The notes: generated by a model not told the origin, from the letters alone. A stretch of 64,000 nucleotides of DNA from JBFXCK01 sp050182275 (GCA_050182275.1 JBFXCK010000003.1:1-64000); one strand, 5' to 3'. Positions 26,673 to 35,243 are shown, counted from the first letter of the stretch. Translations and numbers: made by a program.

Positions 26673-27227
26673 TTATGCCGCCAAGGGCTTTAAGATGGCC
26701 CGTGACGGAGTCGATTTTTCAATGGCGCTTTGCGGCGCCGCTAAAGCCATTAATTCATAATCGCCCATCGGCATTGAGCCCAATTCCAAATTGGTCAAAA
26801 TGGCCATGCCGTATTCGGCGATACGGGTATAGGCGGTTTTGTCAACCGAAGCCGGCGCATCGATCGAAGGCGTATCAATTCCAATCACGCGCACGCCTGA
26901 AACATGAAGCAGGTCGATGGTTTCCGGCATCAAGACCGGATAGATTTTAATATTCTTCGCCCTTGTGCGCAAAAGCACGCGCGGCGCCAGGCCGAATAAA
27001 TAGGGGCTGACATGAGCGGGGCGGATGAAGAAGGTAGGTTCAATATCGATAATGCGGCAAATGCCGATATAGCTTGCCTTATCCGTATCGAGCGCCTCAG
27101 CCGAGAGGGCGAGCTTGCGCGTGAGCACATAACTTGCCCGGCGGGATAAATTTTTGCGGCGATCGCTGGCCACCTGCAACATCCTTTTCTCCGTTTTGGC
27201 GGGACTGATGTCCCAAAATGCGTGCAT
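26673..27227 (-). CDS. Kynurenine-formamidase/cyclase-like protein lacking the metal-binding loop
   Basis: 184 residues. It starts FWDISP and has PRVLLRTR, PETIDLLHVSGVRVIGIDTP and GMAILTNLELGSMPMGDYELMALAAP. These are the conserved blocks of bacterial kynurenine formamidase (KynB, cyclase family) in order and spacing. The region that in KynB holds the metal ligands HxGTHxDxP is absent: after a basic N-terminal stretch the chain jumps from LSAEALDTDKASYIG to the CRII strand. The later active-site His segment is also changed (DKTAYTRI). Normal metal-dependent amidase activity is therefore unlikely. AAGGGCAG precedes the start. Family assignment is from memory of motifs, not a search. Confidence 0.65.
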   Translation of the reverse strand: MHAFWDISPAKTEKRMLQVASDRRKNLSRRASYVLTRKLALSAEALDTDKASYIGICRIIDIEPTFFIRPAHVSPYLFGLAPRVLLRTRAKNIKIYPVLMPETIDLLHVSGVRVIGIDTPSIDAPASVDKTAYTRIAEYGMAILTNLELGSMPMGDYELMALAAPQSAIEKSTPSRAILKPLAA

Positions 27228-27536
27228 CTTGCTGCCCTTTGCTTCCCGGAATTGAGTTTTTGGTAGAAAAAACTTTGTCTACTTTCTCCGAATTTGATTA
27301 ATGATTCATTAAAGGGCGGCTTAAAACAAGCCCCTTGTCATGCAGCGCAATATTGCACTTGCGAGAAAGCCAAGGAATTCTGCGTTATTTTTCAATGCCC
27401 CACGCCCCGCAACCTATGGTAGACCCTAGAAATCGCCAGGCAAATCGGGTTATTTTTGCGATGCACAAGGCCTTGACGGGGATAAGAAAAAACCCTATAA
27501 AACCCCCTCCACAAAGTTGAAGGAAAGAGGCAGGCC
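27228..27536. other. Intergenic region upstream of rpmB
   Basis: No gene is supported in this gap; short frames on both strands lack ribosome sites. It holds a weak GGCTT/AAGCC hairpin near 27317 and, at its right end, the rpmB promoter. Confidence 0.6.
27473..27501 (+). promoter_or_regulatory. Sigma-70-type promoter of rpmB
   Basis: TTGACG (27473-27478) and TATAAA (27496-27501) are separated by exactly 17 bp, close to consensus. Predicted transcription start about 27508, 30 bases before the rpmB ATG. Confidence 0.8.
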
Positions 27537-27830
27537 ATGACCCGTCGTTGCACATTGACAGGAAAATCACCGCTGGTTGGTAATAATGTTAGCCATGCGA
27601 ATAATAAAACCAAGCGGCGCTTTTTGCCGAACTTGCAGGAGCGCACTTTATTGAGCGATTCCTTAGGCATGGTCACTCTGCGCCTGGCCGCGCGCGCTTT
27701 GCGCACCATCGATAAAAAAGGCGGCCTGGATGCCTTTTTATTAAGCACGCCGGCAAAGGCTTTACCCGCCGAAGGCAAGAAATTGCAAAGACGGGTAAAA
27801 AAGGCCACCGAGCGCCGGGCAGCCGCGTAA
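27537..27830 (+). CDS. rpmB: 50S ribosomal protein L28
   Basis: Small protein of the large ribosomal subunit. 97 residues with the family start MTRRCTLTGK, then GNNVSHANNKTKRRFLPNLQ, and LRLAARALRTIDKKGGLDAFLL. The length and the C-terminal basic tail (RRVKKATERRAAA) match the alphaproteobacterial form. A near-consensus promoter lies just upstream. tgt follows after 6 bases and may be co-transcribed. Confidence 0.96.
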   Translation: MTRRCTLTGKSPLVGNNVSHANNKTKRRFLPNLQERTLLSDSLGMVTLRLAARALRTIDKKGGLDAFLLSTPAKALPAEGKKLQRRVKKATERRAAA

Positions 27831-27836
27831 CCGCTT

Positions 27837-29036
27837 TTGTCCGCTGCCATCGACTACCCCAATTTTTCCTTTACCATCACCGCCCAGGATAAAATCACCA
27901 AGGCGCGGGCGGGAAAACTTGTAACGCCGCACGGCGTTATCGAAACGCCCGGCATTGTTTTTTGCGCCACCAATGCCGCGCTTAAAAGCATCTTGCCCAG
28001 CCGCGCCGGTGAATTGGGCACGCAGGCGATGTTCGTGAACACTTACGAAGCCTGGCTGCATGAGGTGCCGGAAGTAACCGCACAGGCGGGCGGCCTGCAT
28101 AAATTCATGCGCTGGCAAAAACCATTGCTGACCGATTCGGGCGGCTTTCAAATTTTTTCAATGAAACATGGCGGCGTGCTGGACGAGGTAAAAAGCCGGG
28201 GCACCGCCAAGCGCGATAAAACATTGATCAGCATTGATGAAGCGGGCGCCACTTTCCGTTCCTACCGCAATGGCGATATTCATACGCTGACCGCCGAAAT
28301 CTCGATCCAATTGCAGCGGCAATTGGGGGCGGATTTGGTGATGATGTTCGATGAATGCACGGCCTTCCGCGACAGCGAAAAATATACCGCCGATTCGATG
28401 GCGCGTTCCTGCCGTTGGGGCATGCGCAGCCTGGAAGAATTCAAGCGCCATCATGACGGCACCCAAGTTTTATATGGCATCAGCCAGGGCGGGGTATATC
28501 CCAAATTGCGCGCCGAAAGCGCCGCCTGGATGAACGAACAGCCCTTTTTCGGCCAAGCGGTTGGCGGATGTTTTGGCCAGGATCAGGCGCAATTTCACGA
28601 CACCATCGCCTTCGCCCGCGAACCGATGCGCGATGACCGGCCTACCCACGCGCTGGGCGTTGGCTATGTGCAAGATGTATGGGAAATGGTAGCGCTTGGA
28701 ATTGACACCATGGATTGCGTCCATCCCACCCGCGTTGCTAGAACGGGCCGTGCCTTAAGCTGGGAGGGCCCCGCCTTTTTCCTGAACTTAAAGAATGCGG
28801 CCTATCGTTTTGACCATAAGCCATTAGATGAAAATTCAAAATGCCCTGAATCACATTATAGCCGTTCTTATATTCACCATCTTTTCCGCTCCGACGAACA
28901 TACGGCCGGGCAAATTCTGGCGGCCCATAATATGGCCTTTATGAATCAACTCATGGCCGATATCCGCAGCCATATCATCGCTGGCAGTTTTTCAAGCGCC
29001 TTGCAAGATTGGCGCGGGCGCGCTAAAGCTGCATAG
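27837..29036 (+). CDS. tgt: Queuine tRNA-ribosyltransferase (Tgt) with degenerate zinc site
   Basis: Exchanges guanine 34 for a 7-deazaguanine in GUN-anticodon tRNAs. 399 residues from a TTG start; no ATG occurs before residue 60, and the family fold begins at FSFTITAQDK. The substrate pocket DSGGFQIFSM and the nucleophile region MDCVHPTRVARTG (D293) are present. The zinc motif, normally CxCxxC with a downstream His, reads S334-K-C336-P-E-S339 with H364 kept: two of three cysteine ligands are serine. The N-terminal FVNTYEAWLHEV also departs from the usual NTYHL. Either a divergent active branch or a changed function. Confidence 0.82.
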   Translation: MSAAIDYPNFSFTITAQDKITKARAGKLVTPHGVIETPGIVFCATNAALKSILPSRAGELGTQAMFVNTYEAWLHEVPEVTAQAGGLHKFMRWQKPLLTDSGGFQIFSMKHGGVLDEVKSRGTAKRDKTLISIDEAGATFRSYRNGDIHTLTAEISIQLQRQLGADLVMMFDECTAFRDSEKYTADSMARSCRWGMRSLEEFKRHHDGTQVLYGISQGGVYPKLRAESAAWMNEQPFFGQAVGGCFGQDQAQFHDTIAFAREPMRDDRPTHALGVGYVQDVWEMVALGIDTMDCVHPTRVARTGRALSWEGPAFFLNLKNAAYRFDHKPLDENSKCPESHYSRSYIHHLFRSDEHTAGQILAAHNMAFMNQLMADIRSHIIAGSFSSALQDWRGRAKAA

Positions 29037-29109
29037 CTCATGGTTCGACCAAGCTCACCATGAGCTATTAGTGTAAATCCAGCTCATCCTGAGCTTGTCG
29101 AAGGATGGG
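29035..29109. repeat. AGCTCATCCTGAGCTTGTCG-family palindromic repeat pair, copy 1
   Basis: A hairpin AGCTCATGG-ttcgaccaagct-CACCATGAGCT at 29035-29066 is followed by AGCTCATCCTGAGCTTGTCGAAGGATGGG at 29081-29109. The first base overlaps the tgt stop codon. It fills the gap to upp. Confidence 0.8.
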
Positions 29110-29124
29110 AGTTCAAAGTTACTC

Positions 29125-29775
29125 ATGCAAAAAGATCCCCGCTTTCCCAATTTATTCATTGTCGATCATCCCTTAGTGCAGCACAAATTGTCGCATATGC
29201 GCGATAAGAATACGTCGGGCGTCACTTTCCGGCAGATGCTGAAGGAAATTTCCCTGCTCATGGGGTATGAAATCACCCGCGATTTGAAATTGGCCACTGA
29301 AGCAATCGAAACGCCCTTATCGCCGATGAGCGCGCCGGTATTGGCCGGCCCAAAGATGGCGTTGATTTCCATTTTACGCGCCGGCATGGGCATGGCTGAT
29401 GGCTTGCGCGAATTAATGCCCTCGGCGCGCGAAGGGCATATCGGCCTGTACCGCGATCCGCAAACCCATAGGCCAGTTGAATATATGGTCAAGCTTCCGC
29501 ACAATGCCGACCGCCCGTTCTTTTTATGCGATCCGATGCTGGCGACCGGCCACTCGGCTGTCTATGCGGTGGATGTGTTGAACAAACACGGCATCCCCGA
29601 TGACGATATCCGCTTCTTGGCCTTAGTCGCCGCGCCCGAAGGCGTTGCCGAATTTTTCAAAGCGCACCCCAAAGTGCCGGTTTATGTGGCCTCATTGGAC
29701 GATCATTTAAATGATCACGCCTATATCGTGCCAGGCCTTGGCGATGCGGGCGACCGGCTATTTGGCACTAAATAA
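29125..29775 (+). CDS. upp: Uracil phosphoribosyltransferase
   Basis: Salvages uracil with PRPP to UMP. 216 residues from the ATG at 29125; an in-frame TTG at 29095 lies inside the repeat and is unlikely. Visible are VDHPLVQHKLSHMRDKNT, ISILRAGMGMADGL, the PRPP loop CDPMLATGHSA and the uracil-binding YIVPGLGDAGDRLFGT. Of normal length. Its stop directly abuts the stop of the next gene on the other strand. Confidence 0.95.
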   Translation: MQKDPRFPNLFIVDHPLVQHKLSHMRDKNTSGVTFRQMLKEISLLMGYEITRDLKLATEAIETPLSPMSAPVLAGPKMALISILRAGMGMADGLRELMPSAREGHIGLYRDPQTHRPVEYMVKLPHNADRPFFLCDPMLATGHSAVYAVDVLNKHGIPDDDIRFLALVAAPEGVAEFFKAHPKVPVYVASLDDHLNDHAYIVPGLGDAGDRLFGTK

Positions 29776-30474
29776 CTAGCGCTCCAGCGCGGCCAATTTG
29801 CATTCCAGGTGGCGGAGATGGGCGTCAAGCGGCCCGCCCGGCTTTGGACGGTCGCGCAGCGAAGCAATCAAAACTTGGGCGTCTGGGATAAGAACGCGCC
29901 ATTTTTCCGCCAGCTGATACGCGCCGCTTCCTATTGCCTTCTTGCCGCCCTCAATAAAATTCTCATAGCAAGGCATGAGCTGTAAAAAAATCACGAGGCT
30001 ATATTCATTGCCTTCCTCAATCTGGCTTCCTAGCAAAGCTCTCAGGCGATTGGCATATTCTGCTTCATAGCTTTGAAAAACCCGCCGGTTTTTGATAAGC
30101 GGCTCGGTCACATTTTCTTTTAACGCCGATAAAACTTCATTGCTAAGAGCGGGATGTTCTTCGGCAATAGCCTTTAAGCGCCGCAAGGCTTTGGACGAGC
30201 CTAAGGCTAAACGCGGCCCTCGTTCAGTGCTAACAGAACTGGGAGCAGCCAGCAGCGCTAAAGATGAAATTAAGCTTTTAGCTTTTCCTTCCGTCGTATG
30301 CTCGACCGGCTCAAAAATTTCGAATAATGAATCGGGAGAGCAAGAACGCAGCAATTCCAGCGTCATTTTCCACACCAGGCCCTCCGAGCCGGGCAAGCGC
30401 TTGGTTTCCGCGGTTAAACGGGCGCAGGCTTGTTGAATAATTTCATCTATTGTCGGTTGTTTAGTTTTGGCCAT
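29776..30474 (-). CDS. Alpha-helical cytoplasmic protein, unknown function
   Basis: Not recognised. 232 residues, predicted mostly helical, with no signal peptide or membrane segment. Noticeable are a serine-rich linker (LLAAPSSVSTERG) near residue 78 and a hydrophobic helix (YSLVIFLQLMPCYENFI) near 165. The C-terminus (LDAHLRHLECKLAALER) could form a coiled coil. A good ribosome site (AGGAGGGG) precedes the ATG. It lies downstream of cobT on the same strand, 60 bases after its stop; convergent with upp. Confidence 0.6.
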   Translation of the reverse strand: MAKTKQPTIDEIIQQACARLTAETKRLPGSEGLVWKMTLELLRSCSPDSLFEIFEPVEHTTEGKAKSLISSLALLAAPSSVSTERGPRLALGSSKALRRLKAIAEEHPALSNEVLSALKENVTEPLIKNRRVFQSYEAEYANRLRALLGSQIEEGNEYSLVIFLQLMPCYENFIEGGKKAIGSGAYQLAEKWRVLIPDAQVLIASLRDRPKPGGPLDAHLRHLECKLAALER

Positions 30475-30533
30475 ATCCCCTCCTAATTTTTCTTTTAGGG
30501 ATATAACATGAGGTGGGGGAATTGTAAAGGCGC

Positions 30534-32318
30534 TTAAGCCGGCGCCAGTAATTGGTGCATTTGGTTCAATAAAACCGGGCCTAATTCCTCGACTTCGGCG
30601 ATGGTGGCGGATTTGCGGTAATAGCGCGTTACGTCATGGCCGATGCCGATCGCGGCCAATTCCACCGGCGATTTCCGTTCAATCCAATTAATCGCCTGGC
30701 GCAAATGCGCCTCTAAATAACCGCCATTATTGACCGATAATGTCGAATCATCGACCGGCGCGCCGTCGGAAATCACCATCAAAATTTTCCGTTCCTCCGG
30801 CCGCGCCAATAATCTTTCATGCGCCCATAAAATAGCTTCGCCGTCGATATTTTCTTTCAGCAAGCCTTCGCGCAGCATTAATCCCAAATTCACCCGGGCG
30901 CGGCGATAGGGTTGATCGGCGGCTTTGTAAATAATATGGCGCAAATCATTCAAGCGTCCGGGGTTGCGCGGTTTGCCGGCGGCAAGCCACGCCTCGCGCG
31001 CTTGCCCGCCTTTCCAAGCGCGGGTAGTGAAGCCCAAAATTTCCACTTTCACCGAACAACGTTCCAAGGTGCGCGCCAGAATATCGGCGCAAAGGGCGGC
31101 AATCGTTACAGGACGCCCGCGCATCGAGCCGGAATTATCCAACAGCAATGTCACCACCGTATCGCGGAAATCGCTTTCTTCCTCTGTTTTATAAATCGCG
31201 GTTTGCTTAGGATTGGCGACAAGGCGCGCCAGGCGCGCGGTATCGATAAACCCTTCTTCCTCATTCCAGCGCCAGCGCCGCGTTTGCTGGGCCAAAAGCA
31301 CGCGTTGCAAACGGTTGGCCAGGCGCGGAACGATGGAGGGCAATAAATCCAATTGCTCATCCAACAACCGGCGCAATTGGCTTAGCTCTTGATGATCGCA
31401 AATCGCGGGCGGCGCGATGATTTCATCGAAGGCGGCGGTGAATACTTGATAATGAGGTTCTAAATGCGTGGCGCCAGGACGGCCGAAGGGAAGAGAGGCT
31501 TGCGCATTCATTTTGCCGCCCTCATTCAAATTCCCGCTGCCGGTAAGGGAGCTTGGGGGGATATCGCCCAATAGCCCTTCGCGCGGCTGGCCAGGTGCGC
31601 TGCTGGTGGAATCGGGATTTTGCCCGGCATTTTCCGGCAAGGAAGTTTCGGCTTTTTCCGGCGCGCTTTCCGGCCGCTCCTCTTTTTGATCGCCTTCATC
31701 GCCTTTAAAATCTAGCTGTTTCAGCAGCGAGTTGATAATTTCCGCAAAGGCGGCTTGATCATTTAGCTTTTCATTCAAACGCGGAATAATTTGATTTAAG
31801 ACCGGCTCAATTTCCGCGCGGAAGGGGGCAAGCGGCGAATGCAAAAAGCCGGGGCTGGGCTTATGCAGCAGATGTTCACGCAATAGCAATTGCACCGCCT
31901 CGCTTAGGAATAAGGGTTCGGGATGCGCCGCGATGCGTCCCAGAAAATGATCGGAAACAACGGCATCCAGATTTTCGGCAATGCCCTTGCCCAATTTGCC
32001 GCCCAGAACTTCCAAGCGCAATTCCTCGGCGGCGTCAAACAGGTTTTGCGCCTGGTTTTGCGAAAAAGCCGGGCGCTCGACGGCGTGGGTTTCCGCGTTA
32101 TGAAAGCGCAATTTCAGCGCCAGCATGTCGGCCTGGCCGCGGGTTAATTTCCGTAACTCCGGCGATGGCAGCGGATCGGGAATTAAAGCGCGCGGCGGAT
32201 AAAGCTTGGGCGCAATGCCGCGGAAGACCACTTCGGTATCAGGCGCCTCGGCCACCGCCCGCAACGCCGCAGCCGTCGCCCGTTTAAAGGGATCGAGATC
32301 GGTGTTTTCTTTGGTCAT
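30534..32318 (-). CDS. cobT: CobT-type cobaltochelatase subunit (VWA domain)
   Basis: 594 residues. The N-terminal half is helical, followed by an acidic, serine/proline-rich linker (about 205-270) and a C-terminal VWA domain. The MIDAS motif DNSGSMRG starts at D394, and ISDGAPVDD completes it. In aerobic cobalamin synthesis CobT partners CobS in the chelatase with CobN. The CobS gene lies immediately upstream (8-base gap) and a J-domain gene before that. No other cobalamin gene is in the window; CobST without CobN is known in many Alphaproteobacteria with an unsettled role. Confidence 0.92.
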   Translation of the reverse strand: MTKENTDLDPFKRATAAALRAVAEAPDTEVVFRGIAPKLYPPRALIPDPLPSPELRKLTRGQADMLALKLRFHNAETHAVERPAFSQNQAQNLFDAAEELRLEVLGGKLGKGIAENLDAVVSDHFLGRIAAHPEPLFLSEAVQLLLREHLLHKPSPGFLHSPLAPFRAEIEPVLNQIIPRLNEKLNDQAAFAEIINSLLKQLDFKGDEGDQKEERPESAPEKAETSLPENAGQNPDSTSSAPGQPREGLLGDIPPSSLTGSGNLNEGGKMNAQASLPFGRPGATHLEPHYQVFTAAFDEIIAPPAICDHQELSQLRRLLDEQLDLLPSIVPRLANRLQRVLLAQQTRRWRWNEEEGFIDTARLARLVANPKQTAIYKTEEESDFRDTVVTLLLDNSGSMRGRPVTIAALCADILARTLERCSVKVEILGFTTRAWKGGQAREAWLAAGKPRNPGRLNDLRHIIYKAADQPYRRARVNLGLMLREGLLKENIDGEAILWAHERLLARPEERKILMVISDGAPVDDSTLSVNNGGYLEAHLRQAINWIERKSPVELAAIGIGHDVTRYYRKSATIAEVEELGPVLLNQMHQLLAPA

Positions 32319-32326
32319 ATAAAAAC

Positions 32327-33295
32327 TTAAGCGCGCCCAACGGGGCTATATTCATGCGGCAATTCTTCGCCAAAGCAGCGCTGGTAATATTCCTGCAAGA
32401 TGGGTTTTTCGCTGTCATCGCATTTGTTATAAAAAGTCACGACGAAGGCCCATTTCAAATCGCCGAACAGCTGGGTGTTTTCGGCCCAGGTTAAAACCGT
32501 GCGCGGCGACATAACGGTCGACAAATCGCCGGCCATTAAACCCTGGCGCGTTAAATTGGCAAGCGCCACCATTTCCGGCAATTGCTTTTGGCCCGGCACT
32601 TTGGCTTTTAACATCGCCACCTCATCTTCCGGTTTCATGTAATTCAGCGTCACCACCATATTCCAGCGGTCCATTTGCCCTTGATTGATCGGCTGCGTGC
32701 CGTGATAAAGCCCGCTGGCATCGCCCAGACCAATGGTATTGGCGGTCGCGAATAAGCGGAAATAAGGATGCGGTGTAATGACTTTATTTTGTTCCAATAG
32801 CGTCAAGCGCCCGCTGGCTTCCAGCACGCGCTGCAAAACGAACATCACATCGGCGCGCCCTGCATCATATTCATCGAATACTAAAGCCACCGGGTTTTGA
32901 ATCGCGAAGGGCAAAAGCCCTTCCTTGAAAGTGGTGACTTGCTTGCCGTCTTGCAAAACAATCGCGTCCTTGCCTAATAAATCGATCCGGCTGATATGGC
33001 TGTCTAAATTAATCCGCAAAGTTGGCCAGTTCAGGCGGGAGGCCACCTGTTCAATATGCGTCGATTTGCCGGTGCCGTGATAGCCCTGAATCAAGGTGCG
33101 GCGGTTATGGGCAAAGCCCGCCAAAATCGCCAGCGTGGTAGGGGCGTGAAAATGGTAGGCTTCATCGCGTTCGGGCACCAGCTCATGCGCTTGGGAAAAG
33201 GCGGGCACTTTCATGTCGCTGTCCAAGCCAAAAGTTTGGCGCACCGAAACCATTAAATCGGGCGCAAGCGCAAAGGGGTGGGTAGGGTGGCTCAT
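32327..33295 (-). CDS. cobS: CobS-type AAA+ ATPase
   Basis: 322 residues. The AAA+ core has Walker A GYHGTGKSTH (residues 71-80), Walker B VALVFDEYDAG and sensor region FRLFATANTIGLGD. The N-terminal part (FGLDSDMKVPAFSQAHELVP) is the family's conserved opening. It is the ATPase partner of CobT. The start overlaps the J-domain gene stop (ATGA), so the three genes are translationally coupled or nearly so. Confidence 0.95.
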   Translation of the reverse strand: MSHPTHPFALAPDLMVSVRQTFGLDSDMKVPAFSQAHELVPERDEAYHFHAPTTLAILAGFAHNRRTLIQGYHGTGKSTHIEQVASRLNWPTLRINLDSHISRIDLLGKDAIVLQDGKQVTTFKEGLLPFAIQNPVALVFDEYDAGRADVMFVLQRVLEASGRLTLLEQNKVITPHPYFRLFATANTIGLGDASGLYHGTQPINQGQMDRWNMVVTLNYMKPEDEVAMLKAKVPGQKQLPEMVALANLTRQGLMAGDLSTVMSPRTVLTWAENTQLFGDLKWAFVVTFYNKCDDSEKPILQEYYQRCFGEELPHEYSPVGRA

Positions 33296-33900
33296 GACAC
33301 AGCTCCTCCGGTGGCAAGGGCGGTAACGCGGCGCAACAATTGATAGGCTTCGTTGATTTCCTTAAAACGCTCCTCGGCCAAAGGATCGCCTTGATTGACA
33401 TCGGGATGATAACGCTTGACCAATTCCTTAAACCGCGCCCGAATATGCGACCAATCGGCCGGGCCGTGAAAACCAAGGGTGCTAAGCGCTTTTTCCTCTT
33501 CGCTTTGAATCCGGCTTTGGGCGGCCTTTTTATGCTGATAATGCGCATCGCGCTCGGCGGCGAATAATTCGAACGGATCGAAGAAAGATTCCGGCGTGAA
33601 GGAAAAATTGAATTTATTCGCAGCCTTGCGGGCGCCGAGCGGCCAAGAGGGGCGCTGCCACACGCTGTCAAACCGGACATGAGATTCAACTTCTTCCATC
33701 GGCATGTTTTTGTAATAGTTCCAGGCTTGGTTATAGTCTCGCACATGATCAAGGCAGAACCAAAAATAATCGCTTAATCGTTCGCGCGATTTGGGGGCGC
33801 GGTATTCGCCGTGCCCCTCGCACCCCGGATGATCGCAAGCGCGGCCCCGGCCATTGGCTTTGGGTTGATCGAAAAACGAAGTGGATTTACGGGGCGGCAT
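33292..33900 (-). CDS. J-domain (DnaJ-like) protein in the cobST operon
   Basis: 202 residues. Unusually the J domain is C-terminal (about 145-195), with the HPD motif in RYHPDVNQGDP and the helix FKEINEAYQLLRR. The N-terminal part has CDHPGCEGHGEYRAPKSRE, a Cys/His pair pattern that may bind metal, and WFCLDHVRDYNQAWNYY. Such proteins are commonly found ahead of cobS in Alphaproteobacteria. It probably recruits Hsp70 to the CobST complex (inference). Confidence 0.85.
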   Translation of the reverse strand: MPPRKSTSFFDQPKANGRGRACDHPGCEGHGEYRAPKSRERLSDYFWFCLDHVRDYNQAWNYYKNMPMEEVESHVRFDSVWQRPSWPLGARKAANKFNFSFTPESFFDPFELFAAERDAHYQHKKAAQSRIQSEEEKALSTLGFHGPADWSHIRARFKELVKRYHPDVNQGDPLAEERFKEINEAYQLLRRVTALATGGAVS

Positions 33901-34271
33901 ACTTTGGTCTGATTTTTCCTTATAGCATAATTATACACTCTATTATGTGGCCGAAGCTTGGCCTTAAAACAAGGGAAACAATTTTATTTTGGCATAAAAT
34001 TATCTACAAATGGTAAGGGTTTCCGGGCTTGGCAGGCAGGCTTAGCGCCTTACGCCGCGCTTTGTAGCCGCAAGCCTTATATAAATAAAACTTATAGGCA
34101 AAAATAACAAAACCATAATAATATTTAGTGTTGTAGGACCATACAATCATAGGTAGCATACAAAAATCAGGTACTACCTATGGATGTATTCTTGCGGCCG
34201 GTTTCAGGCCATTTTATCCCGCTCGAAAGGCACCAAGGCTTGATTATAGGCAATTTACAGGGAGCCGTCGT
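33901..34271. other. Long AT-rich regulatory gap upstream of the RHH gene
   Basis: No gene is supported. It is divergent between the J-domain gene and the RHH gene. It holds a poly-A/T stretch (34080-34130) and the inverted repeat at 34148-34182. TACAAT (34142-34147) is a possible -10 box directly before it. Confidence 0.6.
34148..34182. promoter_or_regulatory. Perfect 9-bp inverted repeat, possible operator
   Basis: CATAGGTAG (34148-34156) and CTACCTATG (34174-34182) are perfect complements spaced by 17 bases. The right half extends to GTACTACCTAT, whose reverse complement ATAGGTAGTAC also occurs at 3735-3745 ahead of another small-protein gene. The downstream gene encodes a DNA-binding RHH protein, so autoregulation is possible. 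Confidence 0.45.
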
Positions 34272-34589
34272 ATGAGTTCATTGATTAATCGCAACGTTGT
34301 GGTTGCCGGCCATCGCACCAGCATGCGCTTAGAGCCGGAAATGTGGGACGCCTTGGCCGATGTTTGCCGGCGGGAAAAATGCACTATTCGCGATATTTGC
34401 ACGCTGGTGGATACTCAGCGCGGCGCATCCAGCCTTACGTCGGCGGTACGGGTGTTTGTGCTGGCTTATTTCCGCAGCGTCGCCCGCAATTTAGCAGCCG
34501 AAGGAAACGGCGTTATGGCGCGCTCGGCATTGGCTGAAGCCGGAGAAGCGGTGGCGTCGATCAAGAATAACGCCACCGAGGCGGCTTAG
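34272..34589 (+). CDS. Ribbon-helix-helix protein (RHH_4 type)
   Basis: 105 residues with a GGGAG ribosome site. The N-terminal two-thirds has the RHH_4 pattern: a beta strand (GHRTSMRLE), then PEMWDALADVCRREKCTIRDICTLVD, and a helix ending AVRVFVLAYFRS. This small family is common in Alphaproteobacteria and is taken as a DNA-binding regulator or as a partner of other proteins. The C-terminus is alanine-rich. It has a long regulatory upstream region. Confidence 0.8.
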   Translation: MSSLINRNVVVAGHRTSMRLEPEMWDALADVCRREKCTIRDICTLVDTQRGASSLTSAVRVFVLAYFRSVARNLAAEGNGVMARSALAEAGEAVASIKNNATEAA

Positions 34590-34614
34590 GAGAGGAAACC
34601 GTATTCCGGCATGC

Positions 34615-35064
34615 TTAGGCAGCCATGCCGTAAGCTTCTCCGAATAACAGGGCGTTGCAGGTGCTTAAATTATCCTGCAAATAGCTGCAATGCAGGTGAA
34701 ACAGATCGCGCATCGAAATCATGCCAATCACTTTTTCACCATCAACCAGCGGCAAGTGCCGCAATTGATAATCGGTCATCAGCTTTAACGCCTCGCTTAC
34801 CTCTTCGCCAATGCGGATGGTAAGGGGCGCAACCGTCATAACATCTTGCAGCAAAGTTTGCTCAGGGTCGCGGCCCGGCGAAACCACACGATTGAGAAGG
34901 TCGCGTTCGGTGAATATGCCCTGCAACTGGCCCTCAGCCATTACCATAATGGCGCCCACTTGATGGCGCGCCATCATTTCGGCGGCCGCTTTAACGGTAG
35001 CCTTGGGCGGTAAAGTGACATTCACCCGGTAACGGGAGAGTTGAGGTGTTATTTTCTGAGTCAT
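34615..35064 (-). CDS. CBS-domain pair protein
   Basis: 149 residues from the ATG at 35064, preceded by AAGGGAAG; an upstream in-frame start at 35106 is unlikely. Two CBS domains in tandem: VKAAAEMMARHQVGAIMVM ... GIFTERDLLNRVV, and VSEALKLMTDYQLRHLPLVDG ... GMISMRDLFHLH. Such stand-alone pairs bind adenosine nucleotides as energy sensors. It has a 570-base leader region upstream, with a structured patch. Confidence 0.88.
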   Translation of the reverse strand: MTQKITPQLSRYRVNVTLPPKATVKAAAEMMARHQVGAIMVMAEGQLQGIFTERDLLNRVVSPGRDPEQTLLQDVMTVAPLTIRIGEEVSEALKLMTDYQLRHLPLVDGEKVIGMISMRDLFHLHCSYLQDNLSTCNALLFGEAYGMAA

Positions 35065-35243
35065 GTTGCTTCCCTTTCTAATAATTTCAGCAGTTAAGCG
35101 TACCATCGACTTAAATTACGTGCCTTCCTTAAAACCAAGGATTACAGCCCTTGAATGGAAACGCATCAGGTTTATTTGTGTGGCGGTACTTGCGTACTTC
35201 TAATGATAATGGGGAGATTCTTTGCGGGGTAGACGAGGACGAC

